The notes under the pieces: generated by a model
What the model was told of the DNA's origin: nothing
The model's input: the letters and a program-made list of their open reading frames with translations, nothing else
Databases searched by the model: none
Assembly (NCBI RefSeq): GCF_000092845.1
Contig: NC_014150.1
Span: 2,727,510-2,791,509, forward strand
DNA from: Brachyspira murdochii DSM 12563
GTDB taxonomy: Bacteria; Spirochaetota; Brachyspiria; Brachyspirales; Brachyspiraceae
Direction of reading: 5' to 3'
Length of the DNA stretch: 64,000 nucleotides
Translations under genes and position numbers: made by a program
Shown: in pieces, positions 26,305-35,552 of the stretch
Position numbering within the stretch: the stretch's first letter is position 1
Layout of the letters: each line of letters starts with the position of its first letter

Positions 26305-28368
26305 ATGATAAAAAAAGAAGTACAGCAATTATTTGAATTAGGAAAAAATGCTTTTAAAGAAAAAAGATATGAAGAGGCTATTTATAACTTAGAAAAGATA
26401 ATTGATATTTATAATAAAGATTTAGTTTTTTATTCTGATAATGAATATATTATTTATAATGAAGATGATACTGATAATATACATGCTCTTTTGGCTAATA
26501 CTTATTATAATATAGGAGCTTCCAAGCATAATCTTAAAAATTATAATGAGGCTATAGAATATTTTAATAAGACTTTAGAATTGGATTCTTCTTTTTTTGA
26601 TGTTTATTACAGTAGGGGAGTAGCTGAGTATCATTTGAAATTTTACGAAAATGCCGTTTCTGATTTTACTAAGGCTTTAGAAGTTAATCCTAATTTGCAG
26701 AATGCATATTATATAAGGGCTTTATGCTATGCTAAGATAAATAAACATAAAAAGGCTATTGAAGATTTTGATACATTGCTTAACAGTTTCGATGAAATAA
26801 ATTATATTTACTATTATTACAGAGGACTTTCAAAGTTTCATTTGAATTTATTTGAAGAAGCTGTAAAGGATTTTGATATTGCTGCCTACTATTTACCTAA
26901 TGAAGGATATATTTATTATGATAGGGCATTAAGTTATTCTAAATTAAATATGTTTGATAAGTCTATAAGAGATTATACAAAGGCTATAGAAATAAATAAA
27001 AATGAGATAGACGCTTATTATAATAGAGCTTCATCATACTGTGAAATAGAAGAATATTACAAGGCAATAGAAGATTATAATAAAGTTATAGAATTAAATC
27101 CTGATGATGATGAGGCTTATTATAATAGGGCTTTAACATACTCAAAAATAGAAGCATACGATAAGGCAATAGAAGATTATGATAAAGTTATAGAATTAAA
27201 TCATAATGATAAAGAAGCTGTTTATAATAGAGCTTTATGCAAACAGAGCGTGAATTTATTTGAAGAGGCAATAAAAGATTTTAATGCTATAATTAATTAT
27301 GATAATATATTTGTTTATTATAATTTGGGTATTTGTTATTTGGAATTAGAGAGATACGAAGAATCTGTTAATAATTTTGATCTATTTATAGAGGTTAATC
27401 CTGATTTTGCTGATGCATATTATTATAGAGGAAATGCCAAGTATGGTTTAGGATATTATGATGAGTCTATTGAAGATTATAATAAAACTTTGGAATTGGA
27501 TAATGTTTATATAGATGCTTATTATGAAAGGGCTAAGGTAAAAATTGAGCTTAGCATGTATGATGAAGCTATGAAAGATTTTGACGAAGCATTATTTTAT
27601 ATAGAATCAGATTCTGATAGAGCTTATTTATATACTTTGAAAGCAACTTTAAATGAAATATCAAAAAAATATGATGATGCTATAGAAAATTATACTAATG
27701 CTATAGAACTTGGAAATGAATGTTATTATAAAATGGCTATTGCCAAACATAATGCAGGATTAATAAAAGATGCTCTTAATGATTATAATAAGGCTATAGA
27801 ATTAGAACCTTATAATTATGAAATATATGGTTATAGGGGAAATGCTGAACTTGATTTATATTTATATAAAGAGGCTATCGAAGATTTTAATAAAGCTATA
27901 GAGTTAAATCCAAATTATGATGAGGCATATTATAATAGGGGTATTGCAAATGAGGCATTGAAAAATTATGATGAGGCTTTTAGAGATTATGAAACTACTG
28001 TGAAATTAAATCATAAACATGATTATGCTTTTAATAATTTGGGAAGCTGTTATGTAAAATTAAAAGAATATGACAAGGCATTAGAAAATTTTTATAAAGC
28101 ATTAGAAATAAATTCTGAACTTGCCATTCCTACTAACAATATAGGAGAGGTGAAATCAAGATTGGCTTTAAAAGAAAAAAACAATATAGAAAATTATAAT
28201 AAATTAAATAGTGAAGCATTAGAATATTTTAATAAATCATATCAAACAGCTTTAAAAAATAATGATGAATATGAAATAAATGCAATTATGGATAACATGA
28301 AAGAATTAGCCCTTGAAAATATAGATCCTGCAATAGAGTTCTTAAAAAATAATAATATTGATTATTAA
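26305..28368 (+). CDS. Long tetratricopeptide-repeat protein
   Basis: 687 residues, almost entirely TPR units of 34 residues with the pattern AYYNRA...Y.KAIEDY.KVIELNP (about 17 units between residues 60 and 640). There is no signal peptide or membrane segment, so it should be cytoplasmic. AGGA stands seven bases before the ATG. Neighbouring repeats around 27050-27230 are nearly identical at DNA level, so unit number may vary between strains. The stop overlaps the stop of the convergent DUF285-DUF4132 gene. The partner is unknown. Confidence 0.85.
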   Translation: MIKKEVQQLFELGKNAFKEKRYEEAIYNLEKIIDIYNKDLVFYSDNEYIIYNEDDTDNIHALLANTYYNIGASKHNLKNYNEAIEYFNKTLELDSSFFDVYYSRGVAEYHLKFYENAVSDFTKALEVNPNLQNAYYIRALCYAKINKHKKAIEDFDTLLNSFDEINYIYYYYRGLSKFHLNLFEEAVKDFDIAAYYLPNEGYIYYDRALSYSKLNMFDKSIRDYTKAIEINKNEIDAYYNRASSYCEIEEYYKAIEDYNKVIELNPDDDEAYYNRALTYSKIEAYDKAIEDYDKVIELNHNDKEAVYNRALCKQSVNLFEEAIKDFNAIINYDNIFVYYNLGICYLELERYEESVNNFDLFIEVNPDFADAYYYRGNAKYGLGYYDESIEDYNKTLELDNVYIDAYYERAKVKIELSMYDEAMKDFDEALFYIESDSDRAYLYTLKATLNEISKKYDDAIENYTNAIELGNECYYKMAIAKHNAGLIKDALNDYNKAIELEPYNYEIYGYRGNAELDLYLYKEAIEDFNKAIELNPNYDEAYYNRGIANEALKNYDEAFRDYETTVKLNHKHDYAFNNLGSCYVKLKEYDKALENFYKALEINSELAIPTNNIGEVKSRLALKEKNNIENYNKLNSEALEYFNKSYQTALKNNDEYEINAIMDNMKELALENIDPAIEFLKNNNIDY

Positions 28369-30734
28369 AACGTTTCTGTTAATCTTAAATCCCATATTAA
28401 GAGTATAAGCCAAGTATATATAAATCTGTTACTTGAATTATTGAACTCTATATTAATTTTTATTTTATCATTATAATTGGTTTCAGTATTGATAATTTTT
28501 GTTTTTATATAAAAATCTTGATTATTGTATGAATCTTTATAAGAATATCCGTTAATTTCATAATAACTTTTATGTTCCATATTCATATCATATCTTTGAG
28601 AAAATGCTTTTATTGTACCATAGCTTATTTCTATATTTTGTAATTTGTTTAACACTTCTTCTAAATTATTTATTTGTATATTTGTAAACTGCATTATCGG
28701 CTGTGATAATTCATAGTCTTCAAGCTGTTTTTTCCATTTTGATATAATACTCTTTTCCATTTCTATAGGGCTTGATAAACTTACAAAATAATTGTCATTT
28801 ATATTTACTGTATTATCATCGTAGTTTGTATAACTACCATCGTCTGAATATCTGAATGTTGTTATAAAATTATTATTTTCATCAAATAAATTCCAAACTA
28901 AATTAACAGCAAATTTATTCATTATTGGATTATCAATAAATACTTCTTTAAAAAAATTGAAATCATACTTTTTTCCTGTTAATAGAATTTTTATCAAATT
29001 TCTACTCTGATTTTTTATAATATTTGGAATTTCTTTTTTTATGTATTTAATTTCTTCTTTTATACTATCATCAAAGTTTTTAGGTATTTGTTTTAATATT
29101 TTATTTTCTTTAATATCAAAATAATCTATAGTATAATCATGTTTCAAAATTATTTTATATTGATTATTATTTATTATTTTCTCTCCGTTTCTATCAAATC
29201 CGAAATTTGGTATAGCTTTTAATCCGAATTCATAAACACTCAAATTATTTTCTTTTGCTATATCTTCAACAATTTTTTCTGTCATCTCTTTTACTTCAGA
29301 TTTTTTGCTTTTTTTGAACACATTATAAAGCATGTTAATAGCATATTTACTGTTTTTATTGATAGAAAATATAATCAAACATAATTTTGAATCTTTTTCT
29401 TTTTTGTAAATCTCTCTTAATGCTTCATCGCCTCCATATATTCCATAGATAATAGCTGAGGTTTCTTTGTTGGTGTTTATGTATATTGTTTTTATTGCAT
29501 TTATAAAAAATTTTTCATCAATTAAATTTATAATATAATCTATCTGTTTTATTCTGTAGGCTTCTCTTTTTAATTCTAAATATGATAAGTAAATATATTT
29601 TATTATTCTTTTATCTATATTTTCAATTTTTATATCATCTATAAATTGTACTTTTTTATCATCTTTTTTATTATAGTTTTTATCTATATAATTATAAACC
29701 TCTTCTATGCTATTAAAACTTTCAATATAATTTGGTATTAACTCTTTTAATTCATTATAAAAATTATTTATTAAATATCTTTTAAGAAAATTAACTTTTT
29801 TATTTTTATGATTTTCTATAATTTCATATATCTTTTTTACATTGTTTTTTATAAAATCATTTAAATTATTTTTTTCTTCTTTATCCAAAGTCAATGCATA
29901 TAAATAAGTCTTGAATTTAAAAGTTAATTCTAATGCAGAATCTTTATTAAAATTACTCATATCTGAAAGATTATCAATATTCCAATCATCTAAATTTTGA
30001 TTGAATGCTGATGTATTTGAAAACATACTTCCTGCATCTTTTAATTTTTTTGTATTCCAATTATTAATAGGTCTATTAAAATCTCTTGCAAACATAAACA
30101 TGCATCTCATATTAGTAACGTTACTTACATTCCAATTATTAAGAGACTGATTAAATGCATAAGCCAATGAAAACATACCAGACATCTCTTTCACTTTAGA
30201 AGTATTCCATTTAAATAAAGGCTGATTAAATTTATGAGCAGATGAAAACATATGATTCATATTTTCTACATTACTTACATTCCAGTCATTTATATTTTGA
30301 TTAAAACTTTCAGCACAATGAAACATATCGCTCATACTTTGAACTTTACCTACATTCCAATTATCAAGAGGCTGATTGAAACTTTTAGCATTCATGAACA
30401 TACTATTCATATTTATCACATTACTTACGTCCCAATCATTCAAAGGTTGATTAAATTTTTCAGCCAAGAAAAACATATAAGCTGTATTTTTTACTTTAGA
30501 AACATTCCATTTACTAATATCCTTATTAAAATTCCTATTAGCAGAAAACATACCAGCCATATTTTCTACATTAGAAGTGTCCCAATTCTCTATACCATCA
30601 TAATTATCTCTATTAAAAAAATCGAATAAGTTTGCCATATCAGTTATTAAGCTGGTATCAATATCACCTAAATAAATACTTTCATCTGTTATTAAATCTT
30701 TTAATTCTTTTTTGGAAGTAGGCTTGTATTTCAT
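28365..30734 (-). CDS. DUF285 repeat - DUF4132 fusion protein
   Basis: 789 residues. Residues about 30-270 contain nine repeats of about 25 residues of the DUF285/BspA type (MFxxAxxFNQPLxxWNVSNVxxM). From about 330 to the end the protein resembles DUF4132 (WGR/MolR-linked): NNLSVYEFGLKAIPNFGFDRNG, IPKNFDDSIKEEIKYIKKEI, MNKFAVNLVWNLFDENN and SKWKKQLEDYELSQPIMQF. There is no signal peptide, unlike surface BspA proteins, so it is probably cytoplasmic. It is last in a series with mtaB, DUF262 and SUKH genes (gaps of 22-32 bases). Function is unknown. Confidence 0.72.
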   Translation of the reverse strand: MKYKPTSKKELKDLITDESIYLGDIDTSLITDMANLFDFFNRDNYDGIENWDTSNVENMAGMFSANRNFNKDISKWNVSKVKNTAYMFFLAEKFNQPLNDWDVSNVINMNSMFMNAKSFNQPLDNWNVGKVQSMSDMFHCAESFNQNINDWNVSNVENMNHMFSSAHKFNQPLFKWNTSKVKEMSGMFSLAYAFNQSLNNWNVSNVTNMRCMFMFARDFNRPINNWNTKKLKDAGSMFSNTSAFNQNLDDWNIDNLSDMSNFNKDSALELTFKFKTYLYALTLDKEEKNNLNDFIKNNVKKIYEIIENHKNKKVNFLKRYLINNFYNELKELIPNYIESFNSIEEVYNYIDKNYNKKDDKKVQFIDDIKIENIDKRIIKYIYLSYLELKREAYRIKQIDYIINLIDEKFFINAIKTIYINTNKETSAIIYGIYGGDEALREIYKKEKDSKLCLIIFSINKNSKYAINMLYNVFKKSKKSEVKEMTEKIVEDIAKENNLSVYEFGLKAIPNFGFDRNGEKIINNNQYKIILKHDYTIDYFDIKENKILKQIPKNFDDSIKEEIKYIKKEIPNIIKNQSRNLIKILLTGKKYDFNFFKEVFIDNPIMNKFAVNLVWNLFDENNNFITTFRYSDDGSYTNYDDNTVNINDNYFVSLSSPIEMEKSIISKWKKQLEDYELSQPIMQFTNIQINNLEEVLNKLQNIEISYGTIKAFSQRYDMNMEHKSYYEINGYSYKDSYNNQDFYIKTKIINTETNYNDKIKINIEFNNSSNRFIYTWLILLIWDLRLTETF

Positions 30735-30758
30735 CTTTATTCCTAATGGTATATTATT

Positions 30759-32147
30759 TTAATAATTAAATATTCTTTTTGAAGTATTGCTAATAAAGTC
30801 AATTATGTATTTATCTTGAGGCTCATTTACTTTATAATATTCTAATAATTTTTGATATTCTGTTTTTATTGTGTTTATTATTTCTTTTTTATATTTTTTA
30901 TTATTTTTCAAAATATTTTCTAAGTATGATGTTGTATTTCTTATTTTTTCTGTGTTTTTATTTGAACATGCTTTTATAAATTCGTCTATATAAATATTGA
31001 ATATATTATCATTTTCTAAACTGCTGATAGATAGAAGATACAATATAGTAGAGTTTCTGTTATTAATAAATATATCAAACTCGTTAAAATCGATTAAATT
31101 ATTTTTATATAGATATAAAGCCATGTTTATAAAAATACTAAAGTTATTTTTCTTATTTTCTTCATTAGATAATTTTTTGTAATATTCCAATGCCAATTTT
31201 ATTTCATCTGTCCAATCAAAGATTTCTTTTTTAAAATTACTTATATATAAATCAGTTTCTGCATGAACTTTGAAATATAAAACTCTAACATAAGAATCTA
31301 TAATATCTTTGTTTTTAAATGCTTCTTTTATATGTTTTTCTATTTTTTTGTAATTATGATTTATTAATAAAACAGCAAATAGTAGTTTATAATTTTCATC
31401 TTTTTCCAAATTGTATAAATTATATATTTCATTTAGATATTTTTCTTCTAATAATTTGTATTTATGCATCGTTGTTATGATACTTTGTTTATTTATAAAA
31501 ATTTCTTCTTTTGTATTGTTATTTAATATATTATAATAGCTTTTTATTAAATCATCAATTTCAAGTTTTAGCCTTATTCCAAAAGAACCCATATTATAAT
31601 TAAGAGATGTTTCCAAAGCCCAATTTTCGTAATAATCTACAAAATTATCATAACATGTTATAAAAGGTTCTTCATAAAACTCTTCATCATAATAAACAAC
31701 TTTTCCTCTATTTTCTCCAGTTACTATTAATCCTATAGAAGATGAACAGCCCAAAGTACCAAACCTTAATATTCCGTAATATTCAAAGTCTGTATTTTCT
31801 ATATCATTAGCATTTCCTTCATTTACTTTTTTTGAATATTCTCTCATCAAATCTATTCTGCTGTCATATTTCAAATAATCAAAATACATATCTTCAAATT
31901 TATCCATACTATATCCATGACAAGCACCTCCGTTTCCTACTTCAGTTATAAACCAAAAATAATCTTCTGGCAGTTTGAATTCATATTTATTTTCTAATTC
32001 TATAACTTTATTTTTACTTATAGGAGGATTTAATTTATATTCATGGCTTTCTGATGCAAATTGTTTAAAGTTTTTATCGGTTTCTTTGCATTTTTTTAAT
32101 AGATTAAGAATGTTTTGTTTGCGTTCATTATTCAGTTTTTTAATCAT
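30759..32147 (-). CDS. SMI1/KNR4 (SUKH) domain protein
   Basis: 462 residues. The N-terminal about 165 residues are a SUKH domain: KVIELENKYEFKLPEDYFWFITEVGNGG, FGTLGCSSSIGLIVTGENRGKVVYYDEE, CYDNFVDYYENWALE. SUKH proteins are mostly immunity proteins against nuclease or deaminase toxins, or partners in protein complexes. The remaining about 290 residues are Asn/Lys-rich and helical, with no recognised domain. It starts 32 bases after the DUF262 gene and ends 24 bases before the DUF285-DUF4132 gene. No toxin gene is visible nearby. Confidence 0.78.
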   Translation of the reverse strand: MIKKLNNERKQNILNLLKKCKETDKNFKQFASESHEYKLNPPISKNKVIELENKYEFKLPEDYFWFITEVGNGGACHGYSMDKFEDMYFDYLKYDSRIDLMREYSKKVNEGNANDIENTDFEYYGILRFGTLGCSSSIGLIVTGENRGKVVYYDEEFYEEPFITCYDNFVDYYENWALETSLNYNMGSFGIRLKLEIDDLIKSYYNILNNNTKEEIFINKQSIITTMHKYKLLEEKYLNEIYNLYNLEKDENYKLLFAVLLINHNYKKIEKHIKEAFKNKDIIDSYVRVLYFKVHAETDLYISNFKKEIFDWTDEIKLALEYYKKLSNEENKKNNFSIFINMALYLYKNNLIDFNEFDIFINNRNSTILYLLSISSLENDNIFNIYIDEFIKACSNKNTEKIRNTTSYLENILKNNKKYKKEIINTIKTEYQKLLEYYKVNEPQDKYIIDFISNTSKRIFNY

Positions 32148-32179
32148 TTAATATTACTCTTCATTTTTTTGAAACAATT

Positions 32180-34000
32180 TTATGAGAACATATTTTTATT
32201 CCATATTATGTTAAATAATTTTATTAATAATTTGGTTCGTTTTTCTATTTCTATTTTTCCAAATTTTGAATAGTGCTCAAAATTAATATTATATTCATTT
32301 TGAAATTGTTTAAATTGCGGATTATTTTTATAAGTTATTATATTTAAAGATGAAGCATATATATTTTCTTGTGAATATTTTTTTATCTTTTCTTCATAAT
32401 TACTATCATTTAAACTTGCGTTGATGCTTTTAGGTAATAATAGTAACGCTCCGATTTTATTTCTGTAATTTTCAAATTCTTCTTTACTTGAATATTCATT
32501 TTTAAACCATTCATAATGATTAGATATAATATGTTCTATTTCATAAGGATTTTTAGTTTCATTATTCATATAATTAACATAATTTTCAGGCTGTGAAATT
32601 TTTTCTTCTATAAATGAAATTATATGTGCTAAGAAATGTTTTAAATATTTTTTATTAAAATTATTTAAATATAAATTATTTAATGTTTCAGAAATATTTA
32701 ACTTTAAAGTTTTGTATTCTATTTTTAAAGTATTTTTTAATACGTTTATATTAGAATTAGAGTTTCTTATATTTTTTGTTATATTAAATATAGTATATTT
32801 TATTGTATTATATGTAACTCTGCTGTAATTAAGTGTTCTTGATAAAATATAAAATTCTATAAATTTAGAAACTAATATTATTTTTTGAGATACGGTTTGC
32901 ATATCATCTTTATAACATATAGAAGCAAGTAATAATTGCATTTGAAAAGTAAAATCAAGTTTATCATTATAAAATATATATTTGTATTTTTTATTATATG
33001 TACATTCATAATTTTTTATTGTTTTATATATATCAGCAAAATATAAAAATTTTTCAATAAAATCTTTATAATCTTTAGATATTTTTAATCCTAATTTATC
33101 TTTTTCATCACGAACCCATTTATGAAATTCGCCACCTATAATTTCAAAATCTTTATTTTCAGCACCTGATTTACCCTGACGAATAGTATCAGCATATTGG
33201 GATCTTAACCATACTTTTATGAATGTTTCATCTTCTTTATTATCATTTTCTTTTAAACTGAGTATTTTTTCTTTCCATTTTAAATTAAGTTCTTCTCTTT
33301 CTTTATCATCTTTTATTTCAGAAAGTATGTATCCTTTAAGCATTTCTGTAGAAGTTAAACTTAAACCTCTGTCATTCATACTTATAAATATTTTGTGAGC
33401 ATCTTGTTCAGTAGAAGCAACAATTTCAATGAAAAAAAGTTTTTCTATAAGCCAATCACAAAAATGTAGTAAATTTTTTTCTGTAATATCATCTGGAAAT
33501 ATATCACTTATATATTGATAACCTTTATATAAATTTTTTACTGATTCATTAGAATTGATTGTATCAAATTCCTTATTGTTAAAAATTGCCTCCATACATT
33601 CTTTTCTTTCATCTATATTTATGTTAAATGATTTTATTCCAAAAGACTGAGAAAATATCATAAAAGGAATACTATCATGAGTTTCATTTATTTCTTTTAA
33701 CTTATTATTAAGATAAATTAATAATAATGTTAAAGATGATAAACGCTGCTGACCATCAATTATGGCGTTTTCTCTTCCTGCTAAAACAATTGAACCCATG
33801 AAATATCCGCCATAATTTGCTACATCTTGACGCGTATGTACATCTTTATAATATTCTAAAAATTCTGATGTAATATCTTCAATTAATTCACCTATATGTT
33901 TTTCTTGCCACATATATTCTCTTTGATAATAATGGATAGTATATTTTGTATTTTGCAATAATTCTTTTAATGTTTTAGGTTTACCTTCTATTTTATTCAT
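32180..34000 (-). CDS. DUF262/DUF1524 protein (GmrSD-like, type IV restriction family)
   Basis: ATG 34000 is the start: AAGGA lies about ten bases upstream, and the longer frame to 34051 would run into the mtaB end. 606 residues. The N-terminal DUF262 part (ParB/Srx-like NTPase-nickase fold) shows YYQREYMWQEKHI, GGYFMGSIVL and IDGQQRLSSLTLLL (about residues 20-100). The C-terminal DUF1524 part has an HNH-type centre, NPYEIEHIISNHYEWF followed by NKIGALLLLPKSINASLND (about 490-560). GmrSD proteins cut modified phage DNA. It lies 22 bases after mtaB, in a likely shared transcript. Confidence 0.85.
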   Translation of the reverse strand: MNKIEGKPKTLKELLQNTKYTIHYYQREYMWQEKHIGELIEDITSEFLEYYKDVHTRQDVANYGGYFMGSIVLAGRENAIIDGQQRLSSLTLLLIYLNNKLKEINETHDSIPFMIFSQSFGIKSFNINIDERKECMEAIFNNKEFDTINSNESVKNLYKGYQYISDIFPDDITEKNLLHFCDWLIEKLFFIEIVASTEQDAHKIFISMNDRGLSLTSTEMLKGYILSEIKDDKEREELNLKWKEKILSLKENDNKEDETFIKVWLRSQYADTIRQGKSGAENKDFEIIGGEFHKWVRDEKDKLGLKISKDYKDFIEKFLYFADIYKTIKNYECTYNKKYKYIFYNDKLDFTFQMQLLLASICYKDDMQTVSQKIILVSKFIEFYILSRTLNYSRVTYNTIKYTIFNITKNIRNSNSNINVLKNTLKIEYKTLKLNISETLNNLYLNNFNKKYLKHFLAHIISFIEEKISQPENYVNYMNNETKNPYEIEHIISNHYEWFKNEYSSKEEFENYRNKIGALLLLPKSINASLNDSNYEEKIKKYSQENIYASSLNIITYKNNPQFKQFQNEYNINFEHYSKFGKIEIEKRTKLLIKLFNIIWNKNMFS

Positions 34001-34022
34001 AATTATTATCCTTATATTGTAT

Positions 34023-35276
34023 TCAGTTGCAGAGCATAATACCTCCTTCATATTTTAATGCCTTTACACTTGTAAGTTCTTTTTTATTTAGAGAGGATTC
34101 ACTATGAAGTTTGCATTTTAAGTATTCGCCACTTGTACCTATATAGTTATTGTCTGATAAAGTTTTTTCTATGACTATTTTTAAATCTCTTCCTTCAGCA
34201 TTTTTGTAATATAAATCTTTTAATTTACCATTTAGAGTATTTAATATTTTAGCTCTTTTTAATTTTGTTCTGTATCCTACTTGAGAGTCCATTTTTGATG
34301 AAGGGGTGTTTTCTCTGTTAGAATATCTAAATATGTGAATCTTTATAAATTTTGACTTTTCGCATAAATCATAAGTATCATTAAAATCTGTATTTTCTTC
34401 ATGAGGAAAACCTACCATTACATCGCTGCTTATTGCCATATTGGAATTAGTTTTATATAGTTTTTCTGTAACTGAGAGATAATCTTCTCTTGTGTATCTT
34501 CTGTTCATTAGTTTAAGTATTTTGTTGCTTCCAGACTGAAGAGGTATATGTGCATGCGGACAAAGTACATCATCATTTTTAAATAGACTTATAAGGTTGT
34601 CATCAAAATAAAGAGGTTCTACAGATGAAAGCCTTATTCTAATGCCGTATTTTGAAGAATGTTCTAATATTTGAGTGAGTATATTATAGAAGCTAATTTC
34701 ATTGTTATAGTTGTATGACCCCAAATTAAGACCAGTTAATACTATCTCCTTATATCCGTAATCATTAGCCATTTTTACAGCATCAAATATTTTTTGAGGC
34801 TCTACGCTTCTATGACTTCCCCTTACTCTTGAAACTATGCAGTATGTACAGAATACTTCGCATCCGTCCTGTATTTTTAAATATGCTCTGCTTTGCTCTT
34901 GAGGAAAAAATATTGGATTATTTATTTTATTTTCAGAGTTGTTATGCATAGTATTAAATATTATTTCAGAAGCCTCTTCTTTTTTTTCATTTGGTATAAG
35001 TATAATATTGTCCTTTATAATGGAAGAATCTTTATCTTTTTTTGAAACATAGCAGCCTATTAAAAATACTTTTTTTTGTGATAAATCTCCAAGTTTCTCT
35101 AAATATGCAATGAGTTTTTTATCACTGTCATTAGTAACAGTGCATGTATTTATAGCTATTGCCTCGGCATTATCTAATTCGGTGATGTTGGCACCCATAT
35201 TTTTTAATTCATATGAAATTTTTTCGCTTTCATATTGATTTAGTCGGCATCCGAAAGTATGTAAATGTATGTTCAT
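34023..35276 (-). CDS. mtaB: tRNA threonylcarbamoyladenosine methylthiotransferase MtaB
   Basis: 417 residues. Adds a methylthio group to t6A37 of tRNAs. The N-terminal UPF0004 domain starts MNIHLHTFGCRLNQYESEK with conserved Cys residues (FGC, NTCTVT, IGCYV). The radical-SAM cluster site is CEVFCTYCIVSRVRGSHRS (CxxxCxxC, about 139-157). A C-terminal TRAM-like part follows. The start motif GCRLNQYE separates MtaB from MiaB and RimO. It appears to head a transcript including the DUF262, SUKH and DUF285-DUF4132 genes. Confidence 0.93.
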   Translation of the reverse strand: MNIHLHTFGCRLNQYESEKISYELKNMGANITELDNAEAIAINTCTVTNDSDKKLIAYLEKLGDLSQKKVFLIGCYVSKKDKDSSIIKDNIILIPNEKKEEASEIIFNTMHNNSENKINNPIFFPQEQSRAYLKIQDGCEVFCTYCIVSRVRGSHRSVEPQKIFDAVKMANDYGYKEIVLTGLNLGSYNYNNEISFYNILTQILEHSSKYGIRIRLSSVEPLYFDDNLISLFKNDDVLCPHAHIPLQSGSNKILKLMNRRYTREDYLSVTEKLYKTNSNMAISSDVMVGFPHEENTDFNDTYDLCEKSKFIKIHIFRYSNRENTPSSKMDSQVGYRTKLKRAKILNTLNGKLKDLYYKNAEGRDLKIVIEKTLSDNNYIGTSGEYLKCKLHSESSLNKKELTSVKALKYEGGIMLCN

Positions 35277-35552
35277 AAATTTCTCTTTTATTGTAAATAG
35301 TATTAATTCTCTATTAGTATATATTAAAATCTATAATAACTCAAATATTTTAAAAATATTTAATTAACATAATAATTTTTTGTTATATAAGAATAGAATA
35401 TTCCGATTAACATAATAAGATATTTTTTTATTTTTGCTACTTGCAGAATTTGACAATTATGTTAATATAATTATGTTTATTAAATAAAATATGAGTATAG
35501 TATCAATTTTCTAAATTTGATAAATATATATTATAACTTTTAGGAGTAGGCA

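Noticed and set aside
30252-30629. Plus-strand repetitive ORF
   Set aside because: It mirrors the DUF285 repeats of the gene on the other strand.
35450-35477. Promoter of ftsZ with TTGACA at 35450
   Set aside because: No -10 box at acceptable spacing better than a weak TATGTT; a TATAAT nearby is only ten bases away.
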